Notes: generated by a model not told the origin, from the letters alone. A stretch of 64,000 nucleotides of DNA from Pseudovibrio denitrificans JCM 12308 (GCF_001310815.1 NZ_BAZK01000009.1:124001-188000); one strand, 5' to 3'. Shown: positions 1 through 9,336, counted from the first letter of the stretch. A program made the numbers and translations.

Positions 1-542
1 GCAGCCGCAAAGAGTTTGCCAATCGACATCTCTGTGAGCATGCCATAGATGATCAGCAGCGTGCTTGGCGGAATGAGCATGCCGAGACACGCACTGCCGG
101 CAATACAACCAAGAGAGATGGAGTCATTGTAGTTCTGCTGCTTCATTTCTGGATAAGCAATCCGGGTGAAGGTCGCTGCAGACGCAATGCTTACACCAAC
201 AGCAGCTGCAAAGACGGTGTTACCAGCAACCGTTGCCACAGCCAACCGGCCAGGAAGGCGACGGAAGGCCTTGTTCATGACCCTGTACAAGTCTTTCGCC
301 GCGCCACTGCGCGCTAGAAACTCACCCATCAGGACGAATAGCGGAATGACCGCAAAAACGTACTCTCGCAATGCTTCAATCAGCGTGGTGGAGAGAAGTG
401 TCATTGCCAGATCAAAACTGCCGGAGAAAGCCCAGACACCCGCGATTGTTACCAGACCCAATGCAACAAAGATATGGAAGCCAGCAAAGATCAGAAGCAG
501 CAGACCGCCAAACATGCAGGAGACAAGCGTAAGTTCGGACAT
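1..542 (-). CDS. TRAP transporter large permease (DctM), 3' part off the window
   Basis: N-terminal 180 residues of a DctM-type large membrane subunit of a tripartite ATP-independent periplasmic transporter; it carries substrate with Na+ or H+ symport across the inner membrane. It starts MSELTLVSCMFGG, has the family sequence FAVIPLFVLMGEF followed by a Gly/Ala-rich VAGNTVFAAAVGVSIASAA stretch and GMLIPPSTLLI. Its ATG lies two bases after the stop of the small permease gene, so the two are translationally linked in the order lacI-dctP-dctQ-dctM. The C-terminus lies beyond position 1. Substrate unknown; the divergent CoA pathway suggests a carboxylate. Confidence 0.93.
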   Translation of the reverse strand, partial: MSELTLVSCMFGGLLLLIFAGFHIFVALGLVTIAGVWAFSGSFDLAMTLLSTTLIEALREYVFAVIPLFVLMGEFLARSGAAKDLYRVMNKAFRRLPGRLAVATVAGNTVFAAAVGVSIASAATFTRIAYPEMKQQNYNDSISLGCIAGSACLGMLIPPSTLLIIYGMLTEMSIGKLFAA

Positions 543-544
543 GA

Positions 545-1054
545 TCAGAGCTCCTCTTGAGAAACTGAGGAATTACTGCCAGTCACAGCATCAAAGGCGC
601 GAAGCAAGTAATTGAGGAAGGCAAGACAGCAGCAGAAAACCACGACTGTTCTTACCGGATAGACGGGAAAGCGAAACTGGCCGCCGCCAAAGTACTCGCC
701 AATGCTCCATGAGTGCAGCATTGGTTCCCACGAGGCATAAATCATCATTCCAAGCAGTGCTGCTCCTGCAAGCTCACCGAGCAGTCGAACGAATTTCTTC
801 AAGCCTTCGGGAAGTAAATTTACGAACATGTCCGTGTGGAACATGCCATTTGTCTGGATGGAGTAAGAGATTTGAAGAAATGCGATAACAACAATAATAT
901 TGCTCACAATTTCTACTGTGCCAGTCAAAGGCTTATTGAATAAGCCACGCCCCAGAACATCCAACACAATCAAAGAAGTGACAAACAGTATTAGAAGCGC
1001 ACTCAACATGTACACCCCTCTGTTTATGGCACTTATTGCGCTTCTTATTGTCAT
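545..1054 (-). CDS. TRAP transporter small permease (DctQ)
   Basis: 169-residue DctQ-type small membrane subunit with four hydrophobic segments (about residues 14-33, 45-65, 87-107, 130-150) and the family-typical R after the first helix (VLDVLGRGLF). It pairs with the DctM subunit and receives the substrate-loaded DctP. It could alternatively start at an internal ATG (MLSALLIL), which has a stronger upstream AGAGGGG ribosome site. Separated from dctP by a stable hairpin, as is usual when the binding protein is made in excess. Confidence 0.9.
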   Translation of the reverse strand: MTIRSAISAINRGVYMLSALLILFVTSLIVLDVLGRGLFNKPLTGTVEIVSNIIVVIAFLQISYSIQTNGMFHTDMFVNLLPEGLKKFVRLLGELAGAALLGMMIYASWEPMLHSWSIGEYFGGGQFRFPVYPVRTVVVFCCCLAFLNYLLRAFDAVTGSNSSVSQEEL

Positions 1055-1155
1055 CTGCGCCCCACATACGCACTAAAGGTAGGAAATAACCAGAGGATCC
1101 AGAATCAGGCCCTGCAATGACTTGCCGCTTTAAACTCAGAGCAAGTGGCGCCACT

Positions 1156-1180
1156 GGCCGGGAGGGACCACCTCCCGGCC
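1156..1180 (-). terminator. Hairpin between dctP and dctQ (attenuator or mRNA stabiliser)
   Basis: Perfect 10-bp inverted repeat GGCCGGGAGG / CCTCCCGGCC with a 5-nt loop, directly after the dctP stop. There is no T-run, so partial termination or 3'-end protection of the dctP mRNA is more likely than full termination. Confidence 0.6.
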
Positions 1181-1190
1181 GAACGCAGTC

Positions 1191-2288
1191 CTATTTGATC
1201 TGGTATTCGTGTGGCCACTGATAGCCGAGTTCTTTCAGGTTCTTGATGTAAGTTCTGAAGATCTCGGTGCCAGGAGCTCCACGGGAGGTTGCTTCTTCTG
1301 CCTGACGGTTCGGATACTCAGCCAGACCACGAGCCCATTTTGCTTGTTCTTCAACTGGCAGGTTGATGATGTTTGTGCCAGCCGCTTTCAGGTGCTCCAG
1401 CCCTTTCGCATCTGCTTCGTTTGCCAGCTCCGAGGAATGGATTTCATACTCAGCAGAAACTTCGAGGAAGATGTCCTGAACTTCTTTTGGAAGCTTGTTC
1501 CAGCGGTCCAAGTTCATATTGATGGAAAGTGCAGATGGGGACCCGAAGTTCGCCACGGTAAAGTTCGTGCCCACTTCCTGCAGCTTGAAGCCATAGTAAG
1601 GTCCAGGGAAAATAACCAGGCCGTCATAAATGCCTGACTTCAAAGCGTTGTAAGCTTCACCTAGATTGGTCGTAACAGGCGCAACACCAGTACCTTCAAA
1701 CCACAGCAGGTTTGGTCCGCCCGCACCAACCTTCTTGCCCTTCAGGTCTTCAAATTTTTCAAATGGGAAGGTCGTGCCAATACCGTAGTTGCCGTTTGCG
1801 CCAATTGCGAGCAGCTTCTGGTTATATTTTTCTTCGAAAGACTTTGTGAGCCAAGGCACTTCATCAAACGTTGCGCGTACAGCTTTTGTCGCCATAACAG
1901 CGTCGCCAGTCTGGAACGGGAAGTAGAATGGGAAGTTCTGAACAAACAGCTCAGTGATATGAGGGTAATTGATAACGCCAATATCAATCAGACCCTTCTG
2001 GGTTGCACCCAGAGTTTCTGGCAGTTTGACCAGTGAGCCAGAATAAGCTTTGATCCATTTGATTTTGTGGTCAGTTCGCTCTTCAACACGTTTGGCCACT
2101 TCAGGAAGGAATTGATATTCCAAGGCTTCCATATGGGAGAGGCCTTTGACAGGGTGGCCGGAACCTACCCGAAATGAAAAGGTATCTGCAAGTGATGTTG
2201 ATACCAATGCAAGACTAGCTGCTGCAAATACAGCACTCCCAAGGGCAGTACCCAGTGTTAAGCGTGATCTTTTAACGTCGTTTTTCAC
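1191..2288 (-). CDS. TRAP transporter substrate-binding protein (DctP family)
   Basis: Periplasmic solute receptor for the TRAP transporter downstream. It has an N-terminal signal peptide (basic KRSR, then a hydrophobic Ala/Leu stretch ending near SLADTFSF) and the DctP-family body, including the FEDLKGKKVGAGG segment and a GIYDGLVIFPG ligand-side stretch. I chose the GTG at 2288 because CAGGGAGAAAATC precedes it; a GTG at 2312 is possible but would put a long charged tail in front of the signal peptide. It follows lacI by 36 bp in the same operon. Ligand not predictable from sequence alone. Confidence 0.9.
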   Translation of the reverse strand: MKNDVKRSRLTLGTALGSAVFAAASLALVSTSLADTFSFRVGSGHPVKGLSHMEALEYQFLPEVAKRVEERTDHKIKWIKAYSGSLVKLPETLGATQKGLIDIGVINYPHITELFVQNFPFYFPFQTGDAVMATKAVRATFDEVPWLTKSFEEKYNQKLLAIGANGNYGIGTTFPFEKFEDLKGKKVGAGGPNLLWFEGTGVAPVTTNLGEAYNALKSGIYDGLVIFPGPYYGFKLQEVGTNFTVANFGSPSALSINMNLDRWNKLPKEVQDIFLEVSAEYEIHSSELANEADAKGLEHLKAAGTNIINLPVEEQAKWARGLAEYPNRQAEEATSRGAPGTEIFRTYIKNLKELGYQWPHEYQIK

Positions 2289-2324
2289 GATTTTCTCCCT
2301 GTGTAAAGTCACTTAACTTGATTA

Positions 2325-3329
2325 TTATCTTTTTGAGACACTCGATCTTTCTACAAGCAATGGGGCTTGATCGAGAATTTCCAGTTTCTTGTTTGAACTT
2401 GTTTTGCCAGAGCAAATCATCCGCACAGCTTCCAGTCCCATAGTGCGAAGAGGCATTTTCACAACTGTCAAAGCCGGCCGAACAAACTCAGCCAAGTTGA
2501 CGTCATTAATACCGATGACAGAGACATCCTCTGGAACGCGTTTTCCAGCATCGTTCAGATAGGCCAGCGCTCCCACGGCTGACATAGCATTCGACACCAA
2601 AATCGCTGTAATGTCGGGGCGTTGCTCAAACAGTTCCTTTGCTGCGTGATAACCGCTCTCATAATTAGGATTTGCCGCAGCTATAGCGCTTTCACTGATG
2701 GGCAGGCTTGCCTCCAAAAGTGCCTGCTTCCAGCCATCCAAACGAGCTTCACTGAACTGAAGGTTCCTCTTGGTGCTGATAACGCCGATATTCTTATGTC
2801 CGTGATCAATCAGATACTGCGTCGCCATTTTGCCTGCGAGAAGGTCATCCATACGCAGAACCGGGGCAATGTTGATATCGCCAGATTGCAGGAAAACGAG
2901 TGGTATTTTGCGACTGACAGCATGCTCAATCGCTTTGTCGAGCTCTGTGCCTGCACCTTGAAGTATAAGTCCGTCTACTCCGCCACCGGCAATAAGGCTT
3001 TCAATCTTGGATACGTTGGCGCCAAGACTATCTGCCTCTCCAACCAGAATAATCTTGTCGAACTCAGAGGCACCAGCTTGCGCACCAGCAACGATCTCTG
3101 AGTAAACGGGATTAGTAATGTCATGCACTACGAGTGCAAGAAGTCCTGTTTCTGAGGATCGAAGAGACCGGGCTGCCACGTTTGGCTTATATCCGGTTTC
3201 CTCAATAATCGCCTGAACGCGTGCTCTGGTTGCAGCACTAACACGGAGTTTTTTATCTCCGTTGACGATCCTCGACACAACGCTTGGAGAGACACCTGCA
3301 CGATTTGCAATGTCTGTTATTGTAACCAC
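2325..3329 (-). CDS. LacI-family transcriptional regulator
   Basis: 334-residue LacI/GalR regulator: N-terminal helix-turn-helix (TITDIANRAGVSPSVVSRIVNG), hinge helix region (NVAARSLRSSETG), then a periplasmic-binding-protein-like sensor domain. It starts with GTG. It heads the TRAP operon and is divergent from the CoA-pathway operon, so it probably represses both from the 3330-3681 intergenic region, which contains CG-centred palindromes of LacI type. The inducer is probably the transported acid or a sugar acid; unknown. Confidence 0.93.
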   Translation of the reverse strand: MVTITDIANRAGVSPSVVSRIVNGDKKLRVSAATRARVQAIIEETGYKPNVAARSLRSSETGLLALVVHDITNPVYSEIVAGAQAGASEFDKIILVGEADSLGANVSKIESLIAGGGVDGLILQGAGTELDKAIEHAVSRKIPLVFLQSGDINIAPVLRMDDLLAGKMATQYLIDHGHKNIGVISTKRNLQFSEARLDGWKQALLEASLPISESAIAAANPNYESGYHAAKELFEQRPDITAILVSNAMSAVGALAYLNDAGKRVPEDVSVIGINDVNLAEFVRPALTVVKMPLRTMGLEAVRMICSGKTSSNKKLEILDQAPLLVERSSVSKR

Positions 3330-3395
3330 CCTAGGCTCCCCTGTGTTGGCTCATTGAAAAAACTCGATTCGAAATCAATTCGTAATTTTGGTAGC

Positions 3396-3528
3396 ATTGG
3401 TAAAACGATTGCTCAACACTTTTACCAAATTATTTTTGAGTGGTAAAACGTTGTACCCATGAATACGGATTCTCTGAAAAAGATATTTTTTGCTCTTTAC
3501 AAAATTCAAAATTCGGGAAACGTTTGGC
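3396..3528. promoter_or_regulatory. Candidate LacI operators in the divergent promoter region
   Basis: The gap 3330-3681 has no gene. It holds an inverted repeat ATTGGTAAAA (3396-3405) / TTTTACCAAAT (3420-3430), a CG-centred imperfect palindrome TGGTAAAACGTTGTACCCA (3441-3459), and a third CG-centred core AAACGTTT (3518-3525). CG-centred palindromes with A/T flanks are typical LacI-family operators. Their position between lacI and the CoA-transferase gene suggests control of both directions. Confidence 0.5.
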
Positions 3529-3681
3529 GTAACGGATGAGCCTTCACACAAAAACAGGGCCATTCGCTTCTTTCAATTTATCCCACTTTGCGCCTCGGAA
3601 TTCTATTTCGAGCGGGTTGCTTCCTGCGGCCTGCGATAGCTCATGGGGTTTTGAATATTGAGATAATCTAAAGAGGTAAAA

Positions 3682-4872
3682 ATGAGTACTGCTAAGCAGG
3701 TTGGGGCTCTTGAAGGGATCAGAGTACTTGACTTTACGCAGATGATGCTTGGTCCACTGTGCACACAAAACCTGGCTGACCTTGGAGCTGATGTCATCAA
3801 AGTTGAGCGCCCGGGAAAAGGCGAATGGATTCGTTCTATGCCTATTCTCGGTGAGCTGGTTGGCGGTGATGGTGCTGCATTTCATGCATTCAACCGCAAC
3901 AAGCGTTCCATCACTGTCAACTTGAAGGCTGAAGAAGGCCGTGCAGCTCTCCTTGAATTGGCAAAAAACTGCGATGTAGTCGTCGAAAACTACCGTTCCG
4001 GCGTCATGGATCGTCTCGGGCTGGGATACGAGGACTTCAAAAAGGTCAATCCGAAAATCATTTATGCCTCCGGCAACGGTTGGGGCACCTATAGCTATCT
4101 CGCTAAAGACAATTGGCCGGGACAGGATCTTCTGATTCAGGCCATGTCCGGCATTATGTTCAACACCGGCAAAAAGAGCGATGCACCAACTGCTTGCGGT
4201 ACTGCAGTTGCAGACTTTGCAGCCTCACAAGCATTGGCGATTGGCATTCTCGGTGCAATCGTCGCTCGCAACACACACGGTGTAGGCCAGAAGCTGGAAA
4301 CAAACCTCTATTCTGCAACCCTTGCGATGATGGGACAGGAGAACTTTGCCGTTCTCAATCAGGACATCGCTCTGGAGCGCTCCGAAGCAGGTATTGCATC
4401 TGCATGGAATGATGCGCCTTACGGCAGCTACCCAACAAAAGACGGTTGGGTCTGCATCGCGATGTGCCCGCTGGACAAGTTAGGCGACATCCTTGGCAGT
4501 GAGGAACTCAGCAAGCTGGATTCCTGGGAAGAGCGCAACGAAGCAAAACGCCTCATTGAATCTCTGACAGTCGCCAAAACCACCGAAGAGTGGATGAAAC
4601 AGTTCCGCGAACAGGATGTTTGGGCAGCCCCAATCCGAAACGCGCATGAAGCCATGCAAGAACTGGTTGATCTGGATTCTGGCCGGCTGGTCACTATGCA
4701 GCACCCGGTAGCGGGCGAAGTCAAAGCGGTGGGCAACCCAATCACGCTATACGGAACTCCAGTCCAGACAAAATCCGCTGCACCAACTGTTGGCCAGCAC
4801 ACAAAAGAAGTCATCACTGAAATGCTGGGCGAGGATACCTATCGCAAACTCAGCGAAGCTGGAGCACTCTGA
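3682..4872 (+). CDS. CaiB/BaiF (class III) CoA-transferase
   Basis: 396-residue class III CoA-transferase, which moves CoA between a carboxylic acid and an acyl-CoA through a mixed anhydride on an aspartate. The start is LEGIRVLDFTQMMLGPLCTQNLADLGADVIKVE, the family signature; AVADFAAS around residue 175-182 carries the expected catalytic Asp. AGAGGT lies just upstream of ATG. First gene of a four-gene plus-strand operon; it would activate the incoming acid to its CoA ester. The family does not define the substrate (formyl, carnitine, mesaconyl, succinyl and others are known). Confidence 0.92.
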   Translation: MSTAKQVGALEGIRVLDFTQMMLGPLCTQNLADLGADVIKVERPGKGEWIRSMPILGELVGGDGAAFHAFNRNKRSITVNLKAEEGRAALLELAKNCDVVVENYRSGVMDRLGLGYEDFKKVNPKIIYASGNGWGTYSYLAKDNWPGQDLLIQAMSGIMFNTGKKSDAPTACGTAVADFAASQALAIGILGAIVARNTHGVGQKLETNLYSATLAMMGQENFAVLNQDIALERSEAGIASAWNDAPYGSYPTKDGWVCIAMCPLDKLGDILGSEELSKLDSWEERNEAKRLIESLTVAKTTEEWMKQFREQDVWAAPIRNAHEAMQELVDLDSGRLVTMQHPVAGEVKAVGNPITLYGTPVQTKSAAPTVGQHTKEVITEMLGEDTYRKLSEAGAL

Positions 4873-4873
4873 G

Positions 4874-5665
4874 ATGGAAGAACGTCTCCATAAACATTTG
4901 GTACTTGAGCGCAAAGGCCCCATCGAAATCTTGCGCATCGACCGGGAAGAAGCTCTGGGTGCTCTCAACTTCGAAATTCAGGAAGCCATCGGCAATTATG
5001 TGAATGAGCTTCATGCCCGTAAAGACGAAGTTCGCGTATTGATCATCACAGGAACTGGCCGCGGTTTTGTGGCTGGCGCGGATATCACCGGCTACCACAA
5101 TGTAGGCCAGACAGTCTTCGACGACTTCCAGCGTCGTTCCCGCCAGACCTTCGATGCCATCGCAAACCTACCACAGATCACCATTTGTGCAGTCAATGGA
5201 TACGCTCTGGGCGGCGGCTTCGAGATCGCTATGTGCTGCGATTTCATTCTTGTGAATGAAAAAACCAAACTTGGTCTGCCGGAAATCAAGCTTGGCCTGT
5301 TGCCAGGTGGCGGTGGCACACAGCGCCTGCCACGCCTTGTTGGGCCGATGCGCGCAAAGGAAATCCTGCTTACAGGTCGCATGATCACTGCGAAGGAAGC
5401 TGTTGAGTATGGCGCCGCATTGGAAGCCTGCGCGCCTGATGAACTGATGCCACGCGCTATGGAACTGGCAGAAACTCTTGCAGCTCAAGCCCCTGTGGCT
5501 TTGCGGGAAGGTAAACGCGTCAACGATGATGGCTTGGATGCGGCGCTGAGCGCTGGCCTGACATTTGAACAGCGTGTTCTGGGCGCTCTTTACGCGACCG
5601 AAGACGGAAAAGAAGGCATCGCTGCCTTCATTGAGAAACGAGACCCTGTGTTTCAGGGCAAATAA
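4874..5665 (+). CDS. Enoyl-CoA hydratase/isomerase family protein
   Basis: 263-residue crotonase-fold protein. It has the oxyanion-hole segments [10 protein letters not shown] and [17 protein letters not shown], and [20 protein letters not shown]; the two glutamates used by classical hydratases (GGGFE and LPE) are both present, so hydration of an enoyl-CoA to a 3-hydroxyacyl-CoA is likely. The ATG at 4874 is one base after the CoA-transferase stop, which fixes the start and implies coupling. It sits between CoA activation and the dehydrogenase two genes on. Confidence 0.92.
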   Translation: MEERLHKHLVLERKGPIEILRIDREEALGALNFEIQEAIGNYVNELHARKDEVRVLIITGTGRGFVAGADITGYHNVGQTVFDDFQRRSRQTFDAIANLPQITICAVNGYALGGGFEIAMCCDFILVNEKTKLGLPEIKLGLLPGGGGTQRLPRLVGPMRAKEILLTGRMITAKEAVEYGAALEACAPDELMPRAMELAETLAAQAPVALREGKRVNDDGLDAALSAGLTFEQRVLGALYATEDGKEGIAAFIEKRDPVFQGK

Positions 5666-5690
5666 TAAAATTCATAGCGAAGGAAGAAAA

Positions 5691-6644
5691 ATGTCCGATA
5701 GCGTCATTAGTTATAGAAAAGGTCCATTTGCGACAGTCAGCATGGGTCTTCCGGGCGATCACGAAGGTAAAACCGCAACTCGCGTGTTCTTCGTAAAAGG
5801 TGAAAACAAGCTGGCACTCATCGATTCCGGTCTTTATGGCGGATTGCCAGATCTTAAAAAGGCATTCGATGAGTTGGGATACAAGAAGTCCGATCTGGAT
5901 TATCTGCTGATTACCCATGAACACATGGACCATGTTGGCAATAATGGTTGGTTGAAAGAAGAAACAGGCTGCAAAATCCTGTCTCATCCAGGCCGCATGG
6001 ACCGCATTGCCGACAACATGCTGAACGCAAAAACCATCGTCCACGCATTCGCTGAAGGGGAAGAGTTCGATCTGGATCCAGAATATCTGGACTGGATGGG
6101 TCCAACGGCTGCTGGTTTGGACATGATTATCACCGAAGGCGACAAGATTGATCTTGGCGGTGGAATTGTACTGGAGACCATTGAGTTCCTCGGTCACTCC
6201 ATGGCTGAAATCGGCTTCTTCGAAGAATCCACCAAGACCCTTGTTATTGCAGACCCGCTTCTGCCTAAGATCAATCCGGTTCTGTACCTCTACGAATGCC
6301 CAAAAACCATGCGGGCAACCTTCGATAAGCTGGAGCGCTTCCTGAAGGAGCGTAATGTAGAAACCGTGATCTTTGCACACGAAGAACCTATGGGCGTTGA
6401 AGGCACCATGGAACTTCTCAGTGACTGCCGTCGCCGCGTGGATCAGGTTGAAAAGTCCATTCTTGATGCAATTAAGGAAAAGCCGGGCATTTCCTTCCGG
6501 GAAATCCGCGACCGCGCTTGCGATGATCAAGGCATGGTTCGTGAATGGCGTGCGCTTGTTTCGGTTAATGCGAGCCTGAACGCCTTCGAAATGAAGGGTG
6601 TCGTGAAAAAAGAAAACAACGGATGGGTATACTGCGGTGACTAA
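5691..6644 (+). CDS. MBL-fold metallo-hydrolase
   Basis: 317-residue metallo-beta-lactamase-fold hydrolase. It has the metal motif THEHMDHVG (HxHxDH) near residue 80, LGHSM, IADPLLP and FAHEEP supplying the other His/Asp ligands, followed by a ~90-residue C-terminal helical extension (winged-helix-like, as in LACTB2-type proteins). GAAGGAAG precedes the chosen ATG. Lying inside a CoA-ester operon it may act as a thioesterase or lactonase, releasing the product or a toxic intermediate; this is inference. Its last 8 bp overlap the next gene. Confidence 0.88.
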   Translation: MSDSVISYRKGPFATVSMGLPGDHEGKTATRVFFVKGENKLALIDSGLYGGLPDLKKAFDELGYKKSDLDYLLITHEHMDHVGNNGWLKEETGCKILSHPGRMDRIADNMLNAKTIVHAFAEGEEFDLDPEYLDWMGPTAAGLDMIITEGDKIDLGGGIVLETIEFLGHSMAEIGFFEESTKTLVIADPLLPKINPVLYLYECPKTMRATFDKLERFLKERNVETVIFAHEEPMGVEGTMELLSDCRRRVDQVEKSILDAIKEKPGISFREIRDRACDDQGMVREWRALVSVNASLNAFEMKGVVKKENNGWVYCGD

Positions 6645-7593
6645 ATTGCCAAAATGCGCCGTGATTGGCGCCGGCACCATGGGAACGCACATTGCGTTCT
6701 CATTGGCCCTCGGTGGAGCTGAAGTTGCTGTTTGGGATCGTCCAGAAGCTGATCTAGCAGATTCTGCAAAACGTGCAGAACAAGCTTTCGACTTTGTGGT
6801 TTCTGAAGGCCTCGCCAAAGCAGAAAACAAAGAAGCTGTTCTAAAGCGCATTTCCTTCACCAATGACATGAAGGAAGCAGCTGGACCAGCAGGCTTTATT
6901 ATTGAGGCCGTGCTGGAAGACATCGGTATCAAACAAGCCGTGCTGAAACAGGCAGAGGAGTTCTGTTCAGAAGACGCAATCCTGTCTTCAACCACATCTG
7001 CTCTGAGTGCAACCTCCATTCAGGCTGCCCTGAACAAACCAAGCCGCTTCTGTATCGCTCACTACGCACAGCCAGCATATTTGGTAAAGCTTGTTGAGGT
7101 GGTTCCGGGTGAGCAGACGAGTGAAGCAGTGACTGAAGCTGTTACACAGCTGCTGAACGATACTGACAAAACACCTGTTCTCTGTCCGGATATCCCAGGC
7201 TTCCTCTGGGCACGCATCCAGCATGCAGTTCTTCGTGAGTTTGTTTGCCTCGTGGACAAAGGCCTTGTCACTCCGGAAGCTTGTGACACCATCCTGAAGC
7301 AAGGTTACGCCTCACGTCTTCCGGCAATGGGCGCCTTCGAACATGCTGATCTTGCCGGTCTGGACCTGATCAGCGGCGATGCCGCACAAGCCGTCTGGAA
7401 AGACCTTTACAATGTCAGCGACCCACACGAGACCTCAATCGGCAAACTCCTGAAAGAAGGCCACACCGGCATGCGCTCCGGTCAAGGCTTCTACAACTGG
7501 AAAGACCGTGACCCCGACCAGTTCAAATCCAATCGCGACGCCGAAATCGTCCGCCGCGTGAAGATTCAGGCAGGTGCTAAGGTTATGATGTAA
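6637..7593 (+). CDS. 3-hydroxyacyl-CoA dehydrogenase family protein
   Basis: 318-residue NAD-dependent dehydrogenase with N-terminal Rossmann motif CAVIGAGTMGTHIAFSLALGG, catalytic HYAQP (usual HFFNP) and C-terminal 3HCDH domain with ANLP-like sequence replaced by CPDIPGFLWARIQ. The length fits short single-module members, which include carnitine- and gulonate-type dehydrogenases, so a non-fatty substrate is plausible. It starts with GTG overlapping the MBL gene by 8 bp. It would oxidise the hydroxyacyl intermediate produced by the hydratase. Confidence 0.9.
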   Translation: MTKLPKCAVIGAGTMGTHIAFSLALGGAEVAVWDRPEADLADSAKRAEQAFDFVVSEGLAKAENKEAVLKRISFTNDMKEAAGPAGFIIEAVLEDIGIKQAVLKQAEEFCSEDAILSSTTSALSATSIQAALNKPSRFCIAHYAQPAYLVKLVEVVPGEQTSEAVTEAVTQLLNDTDKTPVLCPDIPGFLWARIQHAVLREFVCLVDKGLVTPEACDTILKQGYASRLPAMGAFEHADLAGLDLISGDAAQAVWKDLYNVSDPHETSIGKLLKEGHTGMRSGQGFYNWKDRDPDQFKSNRDAEIVRRVKIQAGAKVMM

Positions 7594-7744
7594 AACAAAA
7601 GACAAGAGAAACGGTGGCACGGATGACTGTGCTGCCAAAAGCATTTTTGCCAATGCCAAACTAAAAAATAAGATTTTGAAATGAAGTGATGATATTATTA
7701 GTATTAGTTGGATAAATTAACATCAAAATGGATATTTAGTTACA

Positions 7745-8770
7745 TTAGGGGGGGTAAATGCTTGTGTTGTAATTGTCATGAATAGAGTTGTTGCTGACTG
7801 ATCTTTGTAAGCTTACCACTCGATTTCGACCGCTTTTTTTTGCTGCATACATACGTGTATCTGCTAACTGGAATAGTTTATCGAGGTTTCCGTTTGTCTC
7901 CTCAATCAAGGCAATACCGATTGATACAGTTAAGTGAATTGTATTACCATCTTGGCGCAAAGGGGTTATGTCGATCTTTTTACGAATTCGTTCGGCAATT
8001 TCTGTTGATACAGCGCTGGATGCATTATTGAGCAATATTGTAAACTCTTCACCACCATAACGGCAAACAATGTCATCAGCCTCACCGTTGAGCGAATTAT
8101 TGTGGCGATGTGGTTTAGCGCTTGATCTCCTAGATGATGTCCGAACGTGTCATTAATTTTCTTGAAGTAATCAATATCTATCAGGATTAGCGACAGATTT
8201 TGTTTTTTGTTTATTTAGAGACTTAAGTTGCTCTAAATAACCGCTGAAGTATTTTCTATTATAGGTAAGCGTAAGTGAGTCCAACGTGGCGGCTTGGTGC
8301 ATTCTTCTCAAAACATCGAGCTCAGTATTGGAAAAGACAGAGTATCGAAAAAGTACTTTGGGTCCGACACGAATTAGGTCGTTAGGAGCTATCCAGGACC
8401 TTTTTACTTGAGACCCATTTACAAAGACACCATTGCGCGATTTCAAGTCGATTACTTGAACTCCTTCTGGTGTTGCTTCTAGAAGGAGATGCCGTCGACT
8501 AACGCTCGTGTCTCTAACCAAAATGTGAGAATCTAGCGATCGTCCAACTTGCGTTAGGGGGGTGTTGAGAAGATGAACTTGCCCGGTTTCATTGCCATTG
8601 ACAAACATTATGCCAGGCTGTGAGTTATCGTTTTGACCTGATTGGTTGGCGATATCAAACGGGTGTTGTGAAGGGTCGTATTGAACTGTTTCATCTATCC
8701 CCTGCTCTAAATCATTCTTATGATTTAAAGATTGCTGATTCTTGCCAGTTCTAAGGTCATTGTGGCTCAT
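7745..8770 (-). pseudogene. FHA-GGDEF diguanylate cyclase, broken by two indels
   Basis: N-terminal FHA domain (about residues 60-145: VGRSLDSHILV, SVSRRHLLLE, LKSRNGVFVNG, the GR/S/RxH/NG signature) fused to a GGDEF domain whose active loop reads RYGGEEF, with the family ending SIGIALIEE...LADTRMYAAKKSGRN. As written the frame is lost in an A-rich run near 8205-8212 (one extra A fits) and regained by a missing base near 8090. Every segment between is well conserved in the alternate frame. If intact it would make c-di-GMP with FHA-mediated docking to a phosphothreonine protein, and the Ser/Thr kinase at 12914-16467 is a tempting partner (inference). Confidence 0.75.
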
Positions 8771-9055
8771 ATAGGCACTGGGTGTCCGTTAAATTCCGAT
8801 GCGACTAGACGAGTGTGCCATAACGGTATTCGGAATTATTAATTTACATGCAACTTCTGTTGAAACATCAGCGAGCTCAAGCTTGAAGCCGTTTTCAGAT
8901 TGATTGTGATAGCGTCTTGTAGCTTCTCAGTATTGCTAATTAGGTCAAATAATTAGTTGAATTATAATATAGCAATCTATGATTGTAAATATATGCAGGG
9001 GTGATAATAAAACCCAGGTATACTTATTTGATTCTTAATATCACGGAGAACAAAA
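8771..9055. promoter_or_regulatory. AT-rich leader region of the RiPP cluster
   Basis: 285-bp gap between the divergent FHA-GGDEF gene and the precursor gene. It is strongly AT-rich and contains a TATAAT (8963-8968) without a clear -35 box, and a CGGAGA ribosome site about 8 nt before the precursor ATG at 9056. No further gene is visible. Confidence 0.35.
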
Positions 9056-9331
9056 ATGTCTAATAATGACGGTAAGCAAGCTGAGTATGATCAGGATGTT
9101 CTGATCATCTGGAAGGATGAAGTATATCGCATCCCAGAAAAAGAGTGGAAGGGTAAAACGCCTGAGCCTGTTTCCGAACATCTAAGAGTGGAAGAACTGG
9201 TGAAGTTTGGTGCAGCAGTCGCATCAATCCCAAATTATGATGAACAAAATACAGCTGTAGATGCTTCACCAAGTAATGTAGGCGCAACTTGTTTTCTCCT
9301 GAATATTGATGTGATTAAAGGCGGATACTGA
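9056..9331 (+). CDS. Candidate RiPP precursor peptide, 91 aa
   Basis: Small hydrophilic, acidic protein of no family I recognise, placed immediately upstream of and on the same strand as YcaO and TfuA genes (6 bp gap). Visible structure: acidic start, a strand-like DVLIIWKDEVYRI (residues 14-26), an amphipathic stretch SEHLRVEELVKFGAAV (40-55), then a small, polar, Asn/Ser/Ala-rich region ending ATCFLLNIDVIKGGY with the only cysteine at residue 79. A leader of about 65 residues and a C-terminal core is the natural reading, with backbone thioamidation or azoline formation by YcaO in the core. This is inferred from gene context; no core has been matched to a known product. Confidence 0.7.
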   Translation: MSNNDGKQAEYDQDVLIIWKDEVYRIPEKEWKGKTPEPVSEHLRVEELVKFGAAVASIPNYDEQNTAVDASPSNVGATCFLLNIDVIKGGY

Positions 9332-9336
9332 AAGGT

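Noticed and set aside
166..615. 149-aa plus-strand ORF at the left edge
   Set aside because: It is the antisense of the DctM/DctQ genes, with a basic, Ser/Arg-rich composition and no conserved motif.
5628..7019. 463-aa minus-strand ORF opposite the MBL and dehydrogenase genes
   Set aside because: Both plus-strand genes have full family motifs; the antisense frame only happens to lack stops and has no domain.
7613..7636. Possible terminator GGTGGCAC / GTGCTGCC after the dehydrogenase
   Set aside because: Two wobble pairs in eight and a late T-run; too weak to call.
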